Origin: CAYWWM01 sp965198025 | GTDB taxonomy: Bacteria > Acidobacteriota > Terriglobia > 2-12-FULL-54-10 | NCBI GenBank assembly: GCA_965198025.1 | Contig: OZ240237.1 | Span: 3,224,001-3,288,000 of the forward strand | Length of the DNA stretch: 64,000 nt | Direction: 5' to 3' | Part shown: piece after piece, positions 35,436 through 44,456 of the stretch | How positions within the stretch are numbered: position 1 is the stretch's first letter | Layout: every line of letters starts with the position of its first letter | Notes under the pieces: model-generated | What the model was told of the DNA's origin: nothing | Seen by the model: the letters and a program-made list of their open reading frames with translations, nothing else | The model's database searches: none | Translations under genes and position numbers: made by a program

Positions 35436-36109
35436 ACGAAATCATTCAAGTCGAGGCCCTGCACAAGATCTTCCGGATCGGGAAAATCGAGGTCCCTGCC
35501 CTGCGGGGCGTCAATCTGCAAATCGAGGAAGGGGATTTCGTGAGTTTGGTGGGGCCATCCGGCTGCGGCAAGTCGACGCTGCTGCACGTGATCGGCGGCT
35601 TGACGCCTCCCACCTCGGGACGCGTCATCGTGGACGGAATGGACCTCGGTCAGATGACCGAGGCACAGCGAACCGGGATGCGCAAGCAGAAGATCGGGTT
35701 CGTTTTCCAGCGCTTCAATCTGTTGCCGACGCTTACCGCTTGGGGGAACATCGCGCTGGCCTGCCACATCGCCGGAAATCGCAATGGCTCCACGCGCAGC
35801 GAGATGCAGTCGGTCATCAAGCTGCTGGGCCTGGAAGCGCGCATGGACCATCGGCCGGCGGAGATGTCCGGCGGCGAGCAGCAGCGCGTTGCGATCGCCC
35901 GCGCTGTGGTGAACCGCCCGAAGATCATCCTGGCCGACGAGCCGACCGGCAACCTCGACACGGAAAATTCCGAATTGGTTATGAACATGCTCACTGAGCT
36001 CAACCGCCGCCTGGGCCAGACCATCCTCCTCATTACCCACAATCCCGAAGTCGCCACTTTCACCGACCGCATCGTCAACATGCGCGACGGCCACGTGCTG
36101 GAAGGGTGA
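35432..36109 (+). CDS. LolD/MacB-type ABC transporter ATPase
   Basis: The 225-residue protein has Walker A GPSGCGKST (41-49), the Q-loop VFQRFNLLP, signature MSGGEQQRVAIARA, Walker B IILADEPTGNLD and the switch His in LLITHNPE. These identify the LolD/MacB/FtsE branch, usually partnered with FtsX-fold permeases. It is translationally coupled to the permease. The first 39 residues show no fused domain, so it is a stand-alone half as in LolCDE. Confidence 0.93.
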   Translation: MNEIIQVEALHKIFRIGKIEVPALRGVNLQIEEGDFVSLVGPSGCGKSTLLHVIGGLTPPTSGRVIVDGMDLGQMTEAQRTGMRKQKIGFVFQRFNLLPTLTAWGNIALACHIAGNRNGSTRSEMQSVIKLLGLEARMDHRPAEMSGGEQQRVAIARAVVNRPKIILADEPTGNLDTENSELVMNMLTELNRRLGQTILLITHNPEVATFTDRIVNMRDGHVLEG

Positions 36110-36158
36110 AAACTTTCGCGCCGTTTCGGCTCGTAGTCGCACTACCCTTTCAGCCTGG

Positions 36159-36316
36159 CAGTCCGTGGTGAAACCCCGCGTCGCGCCGAGACCGGTCAGG
36201 CACCCGGCTGACAAGGCGTGACGAGGGAGCATATTGGACATATGCGACCAAGGAACAACGCAGTTCAGGCGGAATGCATGGCCGGTCGAACGCAGCGGGG
36301 CTTTTGCCACGGGCTG
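36159..36316. mobile_element. MITE-like structured repeat, copy 2
   Basis: A 158-bp copy of the element at 3755-3923, in the same orientation, differing at five places over the first 98 bp and by an 11-bp deletion in the middle. The terminal inverted repeats and the GCATAT/ATATGC stem are preserved, but the inner GTCAGGCG stem is degraded to five pairs. Flanks are not an obvious duplication of TTAA here. It lies between the ABC operon and the following hypothetical gene. Confidence 0.7.
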
Positions 36317-36339
36317 CCCAGTTGGCGTAGACTGGTACT

Positions 36340-36726
36340 ATGCTGAAGAAGCTGGGTACGGTGATCCGGCGGGGGCTGTTCTGGACCTACGATCGGGGGA
36401 CTTGGCAGTACGACGTCATGGTGGCCCTGATCCTTGCCTTCATCTTCCTCACGCCGCGGTCGTGGTTTGGCGACCGGCCGGTCTCGCCGTTGCCACCGCA
36501 AGAGATTGTCTTGTTGCTCAACGAGCCCACCCAAATGGTGTATCAGATTCCTATCTCCTTAATGGAACTCGACGCCGAAGCTTCGCTTGACCGGAGCGCC
36601 GAGAGGGTTCTGGAGACGCATACGGGAAAATCAATGGAGGTGATCCGAGTCGAGCCCGGCCCAAAGGACTCGCTCGGAAAGGTGATCAGTTATGCGGTCT
36701 CGGTACGCAAACAAACTGATTTCTGA
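36340..36726 (+). CDS. Membrane-anchored uncharacterised protein, 128 residues
   Basis: Not recognised. It has a hydrophobic segment near residues 25-42 (YDVMVALILAFIFLTPRSWF) and a soluble remainder that ends VISYAVSVRKQTDF, likely facing the periplasm. It is followed after 19 bp by a LolA-like gene on the same strand, and the pair follows the LolB-like/ABC operon, separated only by the repeat element, so a shared envelope function is possible. Confidence 0.6.
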   Translation: MLKKLGTVIRRGLFWTYDRGTWQYDVMVALILAFIFLTPRSWFGDRPVSPLPPQEIVLLLNEPTQMVYQIPISLMELDAEASLDRSAERVLETHTGKSMEVIRVEPGPKDSLGKVISYAVSVRKQTDF

Positions 36727-36745
36727 TCCAAGGCCAAAGCGAACC

Positions 36746-37438
36746 ATGCAGATGCTGCTGCTTGGATTCCTTCTGGCCGGCGTGGCCGGAACGCTGCAGT
36801 CAGAGGAGAGCGGAACCCGTTCCGCCGGATCTCTCGAGGCCGCGCTGGCCGGCATGGACCGAGCCGCGGCCGGCTTTACGGGGGTCACAGCAGATCTCGA
36901 TTACACCAAAGTCACTGTCATCGTGGACGACCACTCGACCGACCGGGGAACCGTTGCGTTTGCGAAGAAGAACGGCGAGTCGCGCGTCATGCTTGCCTTC
37001 CAGGAACCCGCTGAGAAGTTCGTTCTGTTTGAAGGAAACAAGGTCTCGCTCTACCGTCCCCGCATCGCCGAAGTGGAAGAGTATGAAATCGGGAGCAGGC
37101 AGGGTTTGGTGGAGCAGTTCCTGCTGCTGGGATTCGGCACGCCGGGAAGCGAATTGCAGAAGAGCTACCAGGTCACCTGGCACGGCGAGGACTCGCTCGA
37201 CGGAGAGCGCGTGGTCCACCTGGAACTCGTTCCGAAATCCGGGCAAGCGGCGGCGCGGCTTACCAAGATCGAACTCTGGCTCTCTCCGGATAACTGGCAG
37301 CCGCTGCAGCAAAAGTTCTGGGAGCCGAGCGGCGATTACATGATCGCCCGCTACACCAATCTGAAGCTCAATGCAAACATCCCCGACCGCACGTTCCGTC
37401 TCCCGCTCCGGGGGAATGTCAGGACTGTGAACCGCTAG
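36746..37438 (+). CDS. LolA-like outer-membrane lipoprotein carrier family protein
   Basis: The 230-residue protein has a signal peptide (MQMLLLGFLLAGVAGTLQ, start at 36746 chosen over 36692) and a LolA-like fold: DRAAAGFTGVTADLDYTKVT opens the barrel, followed by KKNGESRVMLAFQEPAEKFV and YTNLKLNANIPDRTFRLPL. The family includes lipoprotein chaperones and lipid-binding proteins. It is the LolA member of the local LolB-permease-ATPase grouping and ends 20 bp into the opposite polA gene tail. Confidence 0.65.
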   Translation: MQMLLLGFLLAGVAGTLQSEESGTRSAGSLEAALAGMDRAAAGFTGVTADLDYTKVTVIVDDHSTDRGTVAFAKKNGESRVMLAFQEPAEKFVLFEGNKVSLYRPRIAEVEEYEIGSRQGLVEQFLLLGFGTPGSELQKSYQVTWHGEDSLDGERVVHLELVPKSGQAAARLTKIELWLSPDNWQPLQQKFWEPSGDYMIARYTNLKLNANIPDRTFRLPLRGNVRTVNR

Positions 37439-40028
37439 CTGCTTCTTCCATATCCCGCCAATTCGGCCCCATGGCGACTTCGGCGACCAGCGGGACGCGC
37501 AGTTGCCAGGCTTGTTCCATACCTTCCCGGAGGATGGCGGCGGCTTCCTCTACTTCTTCGCGAGGAGCTTCCAGCACCAGTTCGTCGTGTACCTGAAGGA
37601 TCATGCGGGAGCGGAGCCCATGCTTGCGGATGTCGTGATGCACACGGAGCATGGCGAGCTTGATGAGGTCGGCGGCGCCGCCCTGCAGCGGTGTATTGAT
37701 GGCGGTCCGCTCGGCGAACGATCGGGCGTTGTAATCCCTGCTGGTGATATCCGGAATCCGGCGACGACGCCCGCAGAAGGTCCGCACTTCGAGTGTGCGG
37801 CGGACTTCATCGATGGTCGAGTCAATGAATCGCCGCGCCCCCTGATAGCGATCGAAGTATTGATGGATGAAGGCCTCGGCCTCTTTCTGCGGCGCGCCGA
37901 TCTGCTGGGCCAGGCCGAAGGGGCTGATGCCGTAAACGACGCCGTAGTTGATGGCCTTGGCGCGGCGGCGGTGTTCCGGAGTTTGTTCTTCGGGCGGGAC
38001 GTCGAAAACAGCGGAAGCCGTCAGTTCGTGAATATCATCGCCGCGGCGGAAAGCCTCGATCAGAAGCTGGTCCTCGCTGAAGTGCGCCAGCAACCGCAAT
38101 TCAATCTGCGAATAGTCCGCAGCCAAAAGGACGCGGCCTGGCTCAGCGACGAAGGCGGCGCGGATTTCGCGGCCCAATGCGGTGCGGATCGGGATGTTCT
38201 GAAGATTGGGATTGCTCGATGAGAGGCGGCCCGTGGCCGCGCCGGCCTGGTTGTAGGTAGTATGAATGCGTCCCGTGTAAGGATGCACAAGCGCCGGGAG
38301 GGCGTCCACATAGGTGGACTTCAGCTTGGCGAGCTGGCGGTATTCGAGCACCCGGCGCGGCGCTTCATGGGCAACGGCCAGCTCCTCGAGCACATCCACC
38401 GCGGTGGAAAGCGACTTGCTCTTGCCGCGCCGGCGCGGCGCCGGCAGTCCCATCTTTTCGTACAGCACCTCGCCCAGTTGCTTCGGAGAGTTGATGTTGA
38501 ACTCCGTTCCGGTCAGTTGGTAGATTTGCGCTTGTAGCTGGTCGAGGTCCGCCGCCATCTGCGCGGAGAGGCGGGCAAGCTGAGCAACGTCGAGCCGGAT
38601 GCCGTCCGACTCCATCTCGGCGAGAACCGGCGCGAGCGGCAGTTCAATCTGTTCATAGACTCGCTCCAACCCCGCTTCGCGAATCTCGGGCGCCAGCGCT
38701 GCGGCGAGCCGGCCTGCCCAGTCGGCTTGCGCGGCAAGGCTGGCCCCAGGCCGTTGCCCGAACCGGCGCTCGACGGCGGCCTCGAAAGAATGGTTGCTTT
38801 CGGTGGCGTCCAGCAGGAACGAGTAGAGCAGCGTATCGTGCAGGACGCCCTCCAGCGAAACGTCTTGCCGGGCGAGCGCCCGGCGGGCGGCTTTCGAATC
38901 GTGGGTTGCCTTGGGAATCGCGGGATTCTCAAGCCAGGGTTTCAGCACAGGCAGAAGGTCTGCCGGAATCGTTCGTGCGACGCCGGGCTTCGGCGAAAGC
39001 GCCGCTTCCTGAGAAATCGCGGTGAGCATGCCGCTCGTTTCCGGCGCGCCCACGGCGACCGCGACGACGCAGTCCTGCGCAATGTTCTCAAGGTTCTCAA
39101 GGTACTCGTGCAACGCGGTCTCGCCGGAGAGTTCCGCGTAATCCGTAGCCACGGTCTCGGCGGCGGGGGCGAGCTCGCGCAGTAGCGAAGTAAACCCGAG
39201 GTCCAGGAAGAGCTCGCGCAGCATCTCCGGGTCCGGCTCCTTGCATGCGGCCTCCTCAGGGTGGAACGCGACGGGAACGGCTGTGTCAATCGTGGCGAGC
39301 TGTTTGCTGAGCAGAATCTGCTCGCGGTGATTGGCGAGTGATTCGCGGTAGGTCTTGCGTGAGACCTCGGCGGCATGCTCCAGACAAGCCTCCACACGGC
39401 CGTATTTCTGGATCAGGTCGCGCGCTCCCTTCTCGCCGATGCCGGGCGCGCCGGGAATGTTGTCCACGGCGTCGCCTTGCAAGGCCATGAGGTCGGGGAC
39501 CTGCTCGGGAGCGACTCCGAGTTTCTCGATCACGCGCTCACGGTCGTAAAGCAGGTCCTGCTTCATGGGGTTGATCATCGCCACGCGGCCCCCGACGAGC
39601 TGCATCATGTCCTTGTCGCTGGAAACGATCAGGACATCCAGGCCGCGCTCGGCGGCCTGGCCCGCGAGGGTCCCGATCACGTCATCGGCTTCGTAGCCGG
39701 GATGCTCGACGATGGTGACGCGCCTGGCGTCCAGCAGTTTCCGGATGTAGGGCAACTGCTGCGCCAGCTCCTCGGGCATCTCCACCCGGTTGGCCTTGTA
39801 GTCGGCATAGGACTCGTGACGGAACGTTGGCCCTTCGAGATCGAACGCCGCGGCCATGTACTCCGGCTGATAATCCGCTGCCAGCTTCCGCAGCATGTTC
39901 TGCAGCCCGTAGACGGCTTGCGTCGCCATGCCGTGCCGGTTCGTCAGCCGCGGCAAGGCGTGATAGGCGCGAAAGATGTAACTCATCGCGTCCAGCAGAA
40001 ACAGGCGTGGATTCCCCTGGATGCTCAT
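37419..40028 (-). CDS. polA: DNA polymerase I
   Basis: The 869-residue protein has an N-terminal 5'-nuclease domain (LFLLDAMSYIFRAYHALPRL, SSDKDMMQLV, GDAVDNIPGAPGIGEKGA), a middle proofreading-like domain and the family A polymerase: LLAADYSQIELRLLAHFSED, AINYGVVYGISPFGLAQQIG and VHDELVLEAP. In the middle domain the catalytic D-x-E (E. coli 355/357) and later aspartates are not visible, so 3'-5' exonuclease activity is probably lost, as in Taq. It repairs DNA and removes RNA primers. The stop overlaps the LolA-like gene end (convergent). Confidence 0.95.
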   Translation of the reverse strand: MSIQGNPRLFLLDAMSYIFRAYHALPRLTNRHGMATQAVYGLQNMLRKLAADYQPEYMAAAFDLEGPTFRHESYADYKANRVEMPEELAQQLPYIRKLLDARRVTIVEHPGYEADDVIGTLAGQAAERGLDVLIVSSDKDMMQLVGGRVAMINPMKQDLLYDRERVIEKLGVAPEQVPDLMALQGDAVDNIPGAPGIGEKGARDLIQKYGRVEACLEHAAEVSRKTYRESLANHREQILLSKQLATIDTAVPVAFHPEEAACKEPDPEMLRELFLDLGFTSLLRELAPAAETVATDYAELSGETALHEYLENLENIAQDCVVAVAVGAPETSGMLTAISQEAALSPKPGVARTIPADLLPVLKPWLENPAIPKATHDSKAARRALARQDVSLEGVLHDTLLYSFLLDATESNHSFEAAVERRFGQRPGASLAAQADWAGRLAAALAPEIREAGLERVYEQIELPLAPVLAEMESDGIRLDVAQLARLSAQMAADLDQLQAQIYQLTGTEFNINSPKQLGEVLYEKMGLPAPRRRGKSKSLSTAVDVLEELAVAHEAPRRVLEYRQLAKLKSTYVDALPALVHPYTGRIHTTYNQAGAATGRLSSSNPNLQNIPIRTALGREIRAAFVAEPGRVLLAADYSQIELRLLAHFSEDQLLIEAFRRGDDIHELTASAVFDVPPEEQTPEHRRRAKAINYGVVYGISPFGLAQQIGAPQKEAEAFIHQYFDRYQGARRFIDSTIDEVRRTLEVRTFCGRRRRIPDITSRDYNARSFAERTAINTPLQGGAADLIKLAMLRVHHDIRKHGLRSRMILQVHDELVLEAPREEVEEAAAILREGMEQAWQLRVPLVAEVAMGPNWRDMEEAASGSQS

Positions 40029-40330
40029 CCTGCTTCCTCCTCAACGAGGGTAGATGAGTACTTTACCCCGGTTTGCCTCCAGAAACCGATGTGTCATCCC
40101 GAGGAGTGAAGCGACGAGGGATCTGCTCTTCCTCCGATGCCGGTAGCACGAGGCATTCCTGCCCCCAAGTAGCGACAGGCCTCTGGCCTGTCCCGAGATC
40201 GGCCGAGGGATCTGCTCTTCTCTTTTGAAAGTAGCACGCTACCGGCCCGAACGGGCGGTTCCAGACCCTTTCCTGCATGACGTACAGTTGGAGAGATTTT
40301 TCTTTGAGACAGGCGGGGGGGGGGGATTCT

Positions 40331-40359
40331 CTCCCTGCGGAAAAATCTTCCGCAGGGAG
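40331..40359. repeat. Perfect 12-bp hairpin
   Basis: CTCCCTGCGGAA and TTCCGCAGGGAG flank AAATC. It follows a run of eleven G. It has no T-run on either side, so a terminator call is not supported; it may be a remnant of a mobile repeat. Confidence 0.55.
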
Positions 40360-40421
40360 GTTGTTGTCGTTGCCGTTGTTGTCGGATTCGAATCCATTGT
40401 CGGCGCCGACGAGCGCGCTCT

Positions 40422-40535
40422 GCCGGCTTCCGTAACGGCGTCAACAGTCGTCGAATCGCCACCCGCGTCAGCCACGAGATCAACGGCGGCGGCTACTCCA
40501 CCCAGGTCGAGGCCGAGTCGCCCACGGATGGCTGA
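40422..40535 (+). pseudogene. Possible remnant of a phage late control D / VgrG-like tail protein
   Basis: A 37-residue frame ends in RIATRVSHEINGGGYSTQVE then AESPTDG and a stop. This resembles the C-terminal strand pair of gpD/VgrG-like tail proteins (xTRVxHxIxxGGYxTxxEAE). No upstream frame continues it, so if real it is a fragment of a lost gene. Short length makes chance resemblance possible. Confidence 0.3.
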
Positions 40536-40619
40536 GACACCTCTGTCCGAGGACCGCGTCGCAAATCAATTGTCGCGTTTTATAAGGGCACATCGAATAG
40601 CATCGTTGTGATCTGAATC

Positions 40620-40745
40620 TCACGCCCGGGTCAAACCGTTCAGGCCATCTTCCTCAGAAAACACCTGAAATCCTTCCTTCTCCAGGTTGTATCGCACGAG
40701 TTCTACGATGTCTTCGTCGTCTTCGATGATCAAGATTCGCTTCAT
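40620..40745 (-). pseudogene. Truncated response regulator receiver domain
   Basis: The 41 residues from the ATG at 40745 read MKRILIIEDDEDIVELVRYN and LEKEGFQVFSEEDGLNGL, then a stop. This is the first third of a PhoB/OmpR-type receiver domain with the two acidic residues of the Mg site, but without the phosphorylated Asp, the Lys and the DNA-binding domain. It is a remnant or a very short stub. Nothing downstream on that strand continues it. Confidence 0.65.
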
Positions 40746-40886
40746 GGATCTGCCAATCTGGTTATCTTCTGAAAATGACATGCTTTTTACATTATGGTCC
40801 CTTCTCACTTACAGAATTATGAATAAACAATGAAAGATTTGTTAATGAAACAAAGCATTATGAATTCTTCCTGCTGTAGTGGACCA

Positions 40887-42083
40887 TCACCGTGCCGGCT
40901 GTATTCGGCTCCCTTCTTCGACTCCTTCGCCGGGATGGGCGACGATTTCATCACCTTCTTGCAGGCCGCGGAGAATCTCCGATTCCAGGCTGCTGCGGTG
41001 TCCGATCTCTACCCTGCACAGCACCGCCCGTTCGGCCTCGATGCGGAATACCGCCCAGTCCGCTCCGACTCGGAAAAGCGCGGTATTGGGAACCTTCAAG
41101 ACATTTTCCTCCTCCCATACGATGAAGCGCGCCTCCACGCGATAGCCGTCTCCCAGCGAGCGCCACACCTCTGGAGGAGAAACGATACCCAGAATCGCGA
41201 GCACTCGCTGCTCCTCCACTCCCAGAGCAGACACCTTCGTGAATGCCACCGGCTCGATCCGGCGCACCTGTGCTTCCAGCGGCCCCTCGCCCCCCCAACG
41301 CTCCAGCAGCACGCGGCTCCCCTCGGCAATCGCCACGGCATCCGACGAGAGAACCTCCACCTCAACTTCCAGCGCCGCCGGGTTGCCGATTTCTAGCAAC
41401 GGATCGGCAGCATTCACAATCCCTTCGCTCTCCTGAAAGACCTTCAGGACTCGGCCGGCAACTGGCGCCAGCATGACCACAGTTTCCGCCGGCACGCCGG
41501 CGCCTTGCGCGGCTGAGTAGCGCAGTGTTGCACGAGCGGCATCCAATTCGTGCTCCGCCACCTCTACCTGGAATCGCGCCGACCGCAGCGCAGCGGCTGC
41601 CTTGCGCTCCTCAGTTTCCGTCTGATCCAGACGGTCCGCCGGCACGATGCCAGCTGCTGCCAGTTGGCGGATTCGTGCTAGTTCCGTCTCCCGATACCCT
41701 AGTTCCGCTTCCGCCGATTCGGTTTGTTCCCGAGCGGTCTCCACCGCCGCGCTGGCGGCCGCAATCCGCGCCTGCATCTCCGCCCGGCTACGGGGGTCGA
41801 GCACGGATGATGGGACCGGGTCCATTCGCAGGATCGCCTGGCCGGCCTCGACCTCATCTCCCACGTCCAGGTTCGTCCGGCGTAGATATCCTCCGACCGG
41901 AGCTGAGATTCGGTAGCGGTCGATCACCCGCGTCTTGCCTTCCTCAATGATCGAGACCTGCAAAGGGCCGCGCACGACCGGTGCTGATTCCACCAGCTCC
42001 GCTCGCGGCGCCAGACCGTAGGCAATCCAAGCGGCAATACCACCCCCTACGAGAATCAGAACGGTCCACCGACTGCGATTCAT
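40887..42083 (-). CDS. HlyD-family periplasmic adaptor (membrane fusion protein)
   Basis: The 398-residue protein has an N-terminal anchor helix (RWTVLILVGGGIAAWIAYGL), a lipoyl-like half (RISAPVGGYLRRTNLDVGDE and the second half VMLAPVAGRVLKVFQESEGI), a helical hairpin (EMQARIAAASAAVETAREQT), and a beta-barrel. It is the third gene of an ATPase-permease-adaptor operon, 6 bp from the permease, so it would link the inner-membrane permease to an outer-membrane channel that is not encoded here. Start at 42083. Confidence 0.88.
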   Translation of the reverse strand: MNRSRWTVLILVGGGIAAWIAYGLAPRAELVESAPVVRGPLQVSIIEEGKTRVIDRYRISAPVGGYLRRTNLDVGDEVEAGQAILRMDPVPSSVLDPRSRAEMQARIAAASAAVETAREQTESAEAELGYRETELARIRQLAAAGIVPADRLDQTETEERKAAAALRSARFQVEVAEHELDAARATLRYSAAQGAGVPAETVVMLAPVAGRVLKVFQESEGIVNAADPLLEIGNPAALEVEVEVLSSDAVAIAEGSRVLLERWGGEGPLEAQVRRIEPVAFTKVSALGVEEQRVLAILGIVSPPEVWRSLGDGYRVEARFIVWEEENVLKVPNTALFRVGADWAVFRIEAERAVLCRVEIGHRSSLESEILRGLQEGDEIVAHPGEGVEEGSRIQPAR

Positions 42084-42089
42084 GACCTG

Positions 42090-44450
42090 TTACTCCCGGG
42101 TCTTCAGTACTCCGACCAGATCCAGACGGTCAATTCTGTGCTGAACCAGCAAGCCAGATAGCACCGAACACACCATCACAACTAATGCGGCGTAGGCATA
42201 CGTCCTCTGCTCCACAACCAAGGGAAGGCGGAACAGATCGGTCTGCCAAGTGGATACGAAGAGCCCGCACAGCAGTCTCCCGAGAAGCATCCCCAAGGGC
42301 AGCGCCGCCACCGCCAGCACGGCCAGTTCCCCCAACAGGATGAACGACGCTTCCCCCCGCGTGTAGCCCAGCACCCGCAGACTGGCCAACTCGCGGGACC
42401 GCTCCGACAGCGCTATCCGGGAGCTGTTGTATACCACCCCAAACGCGATCGTGGCAGCTAGCAGCGTGGCGATGGTTGCAAAGACCAGGATCTGTTCTCC
42501 TATGGTTTCGGACAGGTTCTGGATTGCCTTGCGTTTGACCTCCGCTCCGGCGACACGAGGCATTCCCTTGAGTTCGGCGTAGATTTCATTCTCCCGAGCG
42601 CCGTCAATCAAGAGGTATGCTCCGGAGATGGCGTTGCCTTCCTGCAGAAGCCGGTTCAAAGCCTTCACTTGCATGGTACCGGACACTCCGAGAAACTGCC
42701 TGCTGGTACCGACCAGGGGAACTTGACGCACCGGCCGGGAGCCTTCCAGGACCTCCAGCGTGATTTCATCTCCAGGCCGCGCGCCCAGCCAGTCTGCCAG
42801 GTAGTCGGTTAGCAAAAGACCCTCTTCCGGTATGGCCACCGGACGCAAGCCTTTGTCCAAGACCCGGCGCTGCGAACCGTCCGGCTCCAGGCCCTGGATG
42901 AAGGTGCGATAGGTTCGCTGCTGAAAGCGCATACGCACCGGCACGGAGCGAAACGTCTCTACGTGCTCCACTCCTGGAATTCGCAGCAGGTCGAACTTCG
43001 CCCGACGAGAGGTGGGCTCCACAAAGGTCACCGCGACGTCGTCGCGCTCCGACAGACGGAACTGAACGTCCATCATGTAGTCGAGCGAATCCTGAAAGAA
43101 CAGTCCCATCATCAGAATGGCATACGCCGCGGCGATTCCGATGGAGGTCAAGAACGCTTTTCCGGGTCGGCGCCGCAGGTTGCGCCAGATGAGGCGGCTG
43201 GGCTCGGAAAGCAGCCGCCCGAATGCTTTTCGCTCCAGCCAAGTTTGGCGATAGAACGGCGGCGGTTCCGGCCGCATGGCTTCCGCCGGGGGCTGCAGCG
43301 CTCCGCGTCGGAGGGCGTACAGCGTCCCCGCAAAAGCCGCTCCTAGTGTGATCCCCGCGGCTTGCAGGAATATCTGCGGGTCGAGTTCATAACGCAAATA
43401 CGGGAATCGGTACAAGGCCACATACATGTTGCTGAGCCCTCTGCCAAGCCATCCCCCCGCAATCGCCCCCACCACCAGACCTCCCGCAGCAATGAGAGCG
43501 ACGAGCTGGGAGTAATGAACTCCGATCGCAAAGTTCGAGTAGCCGAATGCTTTCAGCGTGGCTACGTCTTCCCGCTGTGTATGAATCAGCCGAGCAAAGA
43601 AAATGTTCAGCAGGAACGCGGCTACGGCGAGGAATATGACAGGGAACACTGTTGCCATCGCTTGCAACTGCCGGAGCTCCTCGTTCAGATACCGGTTCGA
43701 GAATTGGTCCTTTCTCGCATAGGCCCCGAGTCCGCCATAGCGGGCCAGCACACTGTCCACCCGATCCATTACGTCCGTAGCATTGGCATTCCCATCGAGG
43801 GCAATGGCGGCCGCATTGAAGGCGCCATCCATGTCATAAGCCGTGGCAAGCTGTTCCCGTGCCATCCAGAGGATCGCGTAACTCTCAAAGTCCGGGACCA
43901 TGGAACCCGGACGGATTTGCAGGATGTACTCCGGGGACAATGCCACGCCGACGATGGTCAGTGTCTTCCTGCGGCCGTTGATGACGGCTGTCAGTGGATC
44001 GCCCGGACCCAACTGCTGTGCTTCCGCGAAGGCTTCGCTCACTACCACTTCATCGTCTCGAACCGGGTTTACTAAGCGCCCGGACTGCACGGACAGCCGG
44101 TTCAGAACGGTTCTTTCCTCATCGTAAGAAACCAGTAGTGCCGAGGCCGGATCCGGATAACCCTCGATGTCCAGATTGACTGCGGCGACCACTTCCGTTT
44201 GGACATGCCGGACGCCGTCGATCTCCGCCAGTTGCTCGGAAACCGATTCCGGCGCCCGCTTCAGCGAAACGAACACGTCCGCGAACCGGGACTCCCGGTA
44301 GAAATGGGCTTGCGTCACCTGCAAGGAGTGCAGCGTCGCCAGTGACAAGACAAAGGTTGCCACCCCGCTGGCAATCACCATGGCGATGGCCAGTGCCTGG
44401 CCCTTCATAGACCACAGTTCGCGCGCGAGTTTGCGGTGCAGCGCCGTCAT
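42090..44450 (-). CDS. ABC transporter permease with two FtsX halves
   Basis: A 786-residue permease with two tandem FtsX domains and about eight membrane segments: an N-terminal helix, a periplasmic region, three helices near 270-380 (ATVFPVIFLAVAAFLLNIFF, then LIHTQREDVATLKAFGYSNF), then a second unit (RRPGKAFLTSIGIAAAYAIL, later ALSERSRELASLRVLGYTRG). This duplicated form exports lipids, peptides or drugs in known relatives. It lies between the ATPase and adaptor genes, 6 bp from each. The substrate is not evident. Confidence 0.88.
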   Translation of the reverse strand: MTALHRKLARELWSMKGQALAIAMVIASGVATFVLSLATLHSLQVTQAHFYRESRFADVFVSLKRAPESVSEQLAEIDGVRHVQTEVVAAVNLDIEGYPDPASALLVSYDEERTVLNRLSVQSGRLVNPVRDDEVVVSEAFAEAQQLGPGDPLTAVINGRRKTLTIVGVALSPEYILQIRPGSMVPDFESYAILWMAREQLATAYDMDGAFNAAAIALDGNANATDVMDRVDSVLARYGGLGAYARKDQFSNRYLNEELRQLQAMATVFPVIFLAVAAFLLNIFFARLIHTQREDVATLKAFGYSNFAIGVHYSQLVALIAAGGLVVGAIAGGWLGRGLSNMYVALYRFPYLRYELDPQIFLQAAGITLGAAFAGTLYALRRGALQPPAEAMRPEPPPFYRQTWLERKAFGRLLSEPSRLIWRNLRRRPGKAFLTSIGIAAAYAILMMGLFFQDSLDYMMDVQFRLSERDDVAVTFVEPTSRRAKFDLLRIPGVEHVETFRSVPVRMRFQQRTYRTFIQGLEPDGSQRRVLDKGLRPVAIPEEGLLLTDYLADWLGARPGDEITLEVLEGSRPVRQVPLVGTSRQFLGVSGTMQVKALNRLLQEGNAISGAYLLIDGARENEIYAELKGMPRVAGAEVKRKAIQNLSETIGEQILVFATIATLLAATIAFGVVYNSSRIALSERSRELASLRVLGYTRGEASFILLGELAVLAVAALPLGMLLGRLLCGLFVSTWQTDLFRLPLVVEQRTYAYAALVVMVCSVLSGLLVQHRIDRLDLVGVLKTRE

Positions 44451-44456
44451 GTTTCT

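Larger units (their letters stand above)
40029..40619. other. Repeat-rich spacer with decayed sequence
   Basis: No intact gene. It holds two related repeats with GAGGGATCTGCTCTTC (about 40117-40132 and 40205-40220), a run of eleven G (40315-40325), and a perfect hairpin CTCCCTGCGGAA with TTCCGCAGGGAG (40331-40359, 5-nt loop) that lacks a T-run. The final part from 40422 to 40535 resembles a phage tail-protein remnant. A short plus-strand frame across it is low complexity. Confidence 0.6.

Noticed and set aside
40331..40359. Intrinsic terminator after polA or the export operon
   Set aside because: The hairpin is perfect but no T-run follows in either direction, and it lies upstream of polA.
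40370..40410. tRNA-like GGATTCGAATCC segment
   Set aside because: No acceptor or anticodon stems can be folded around it.
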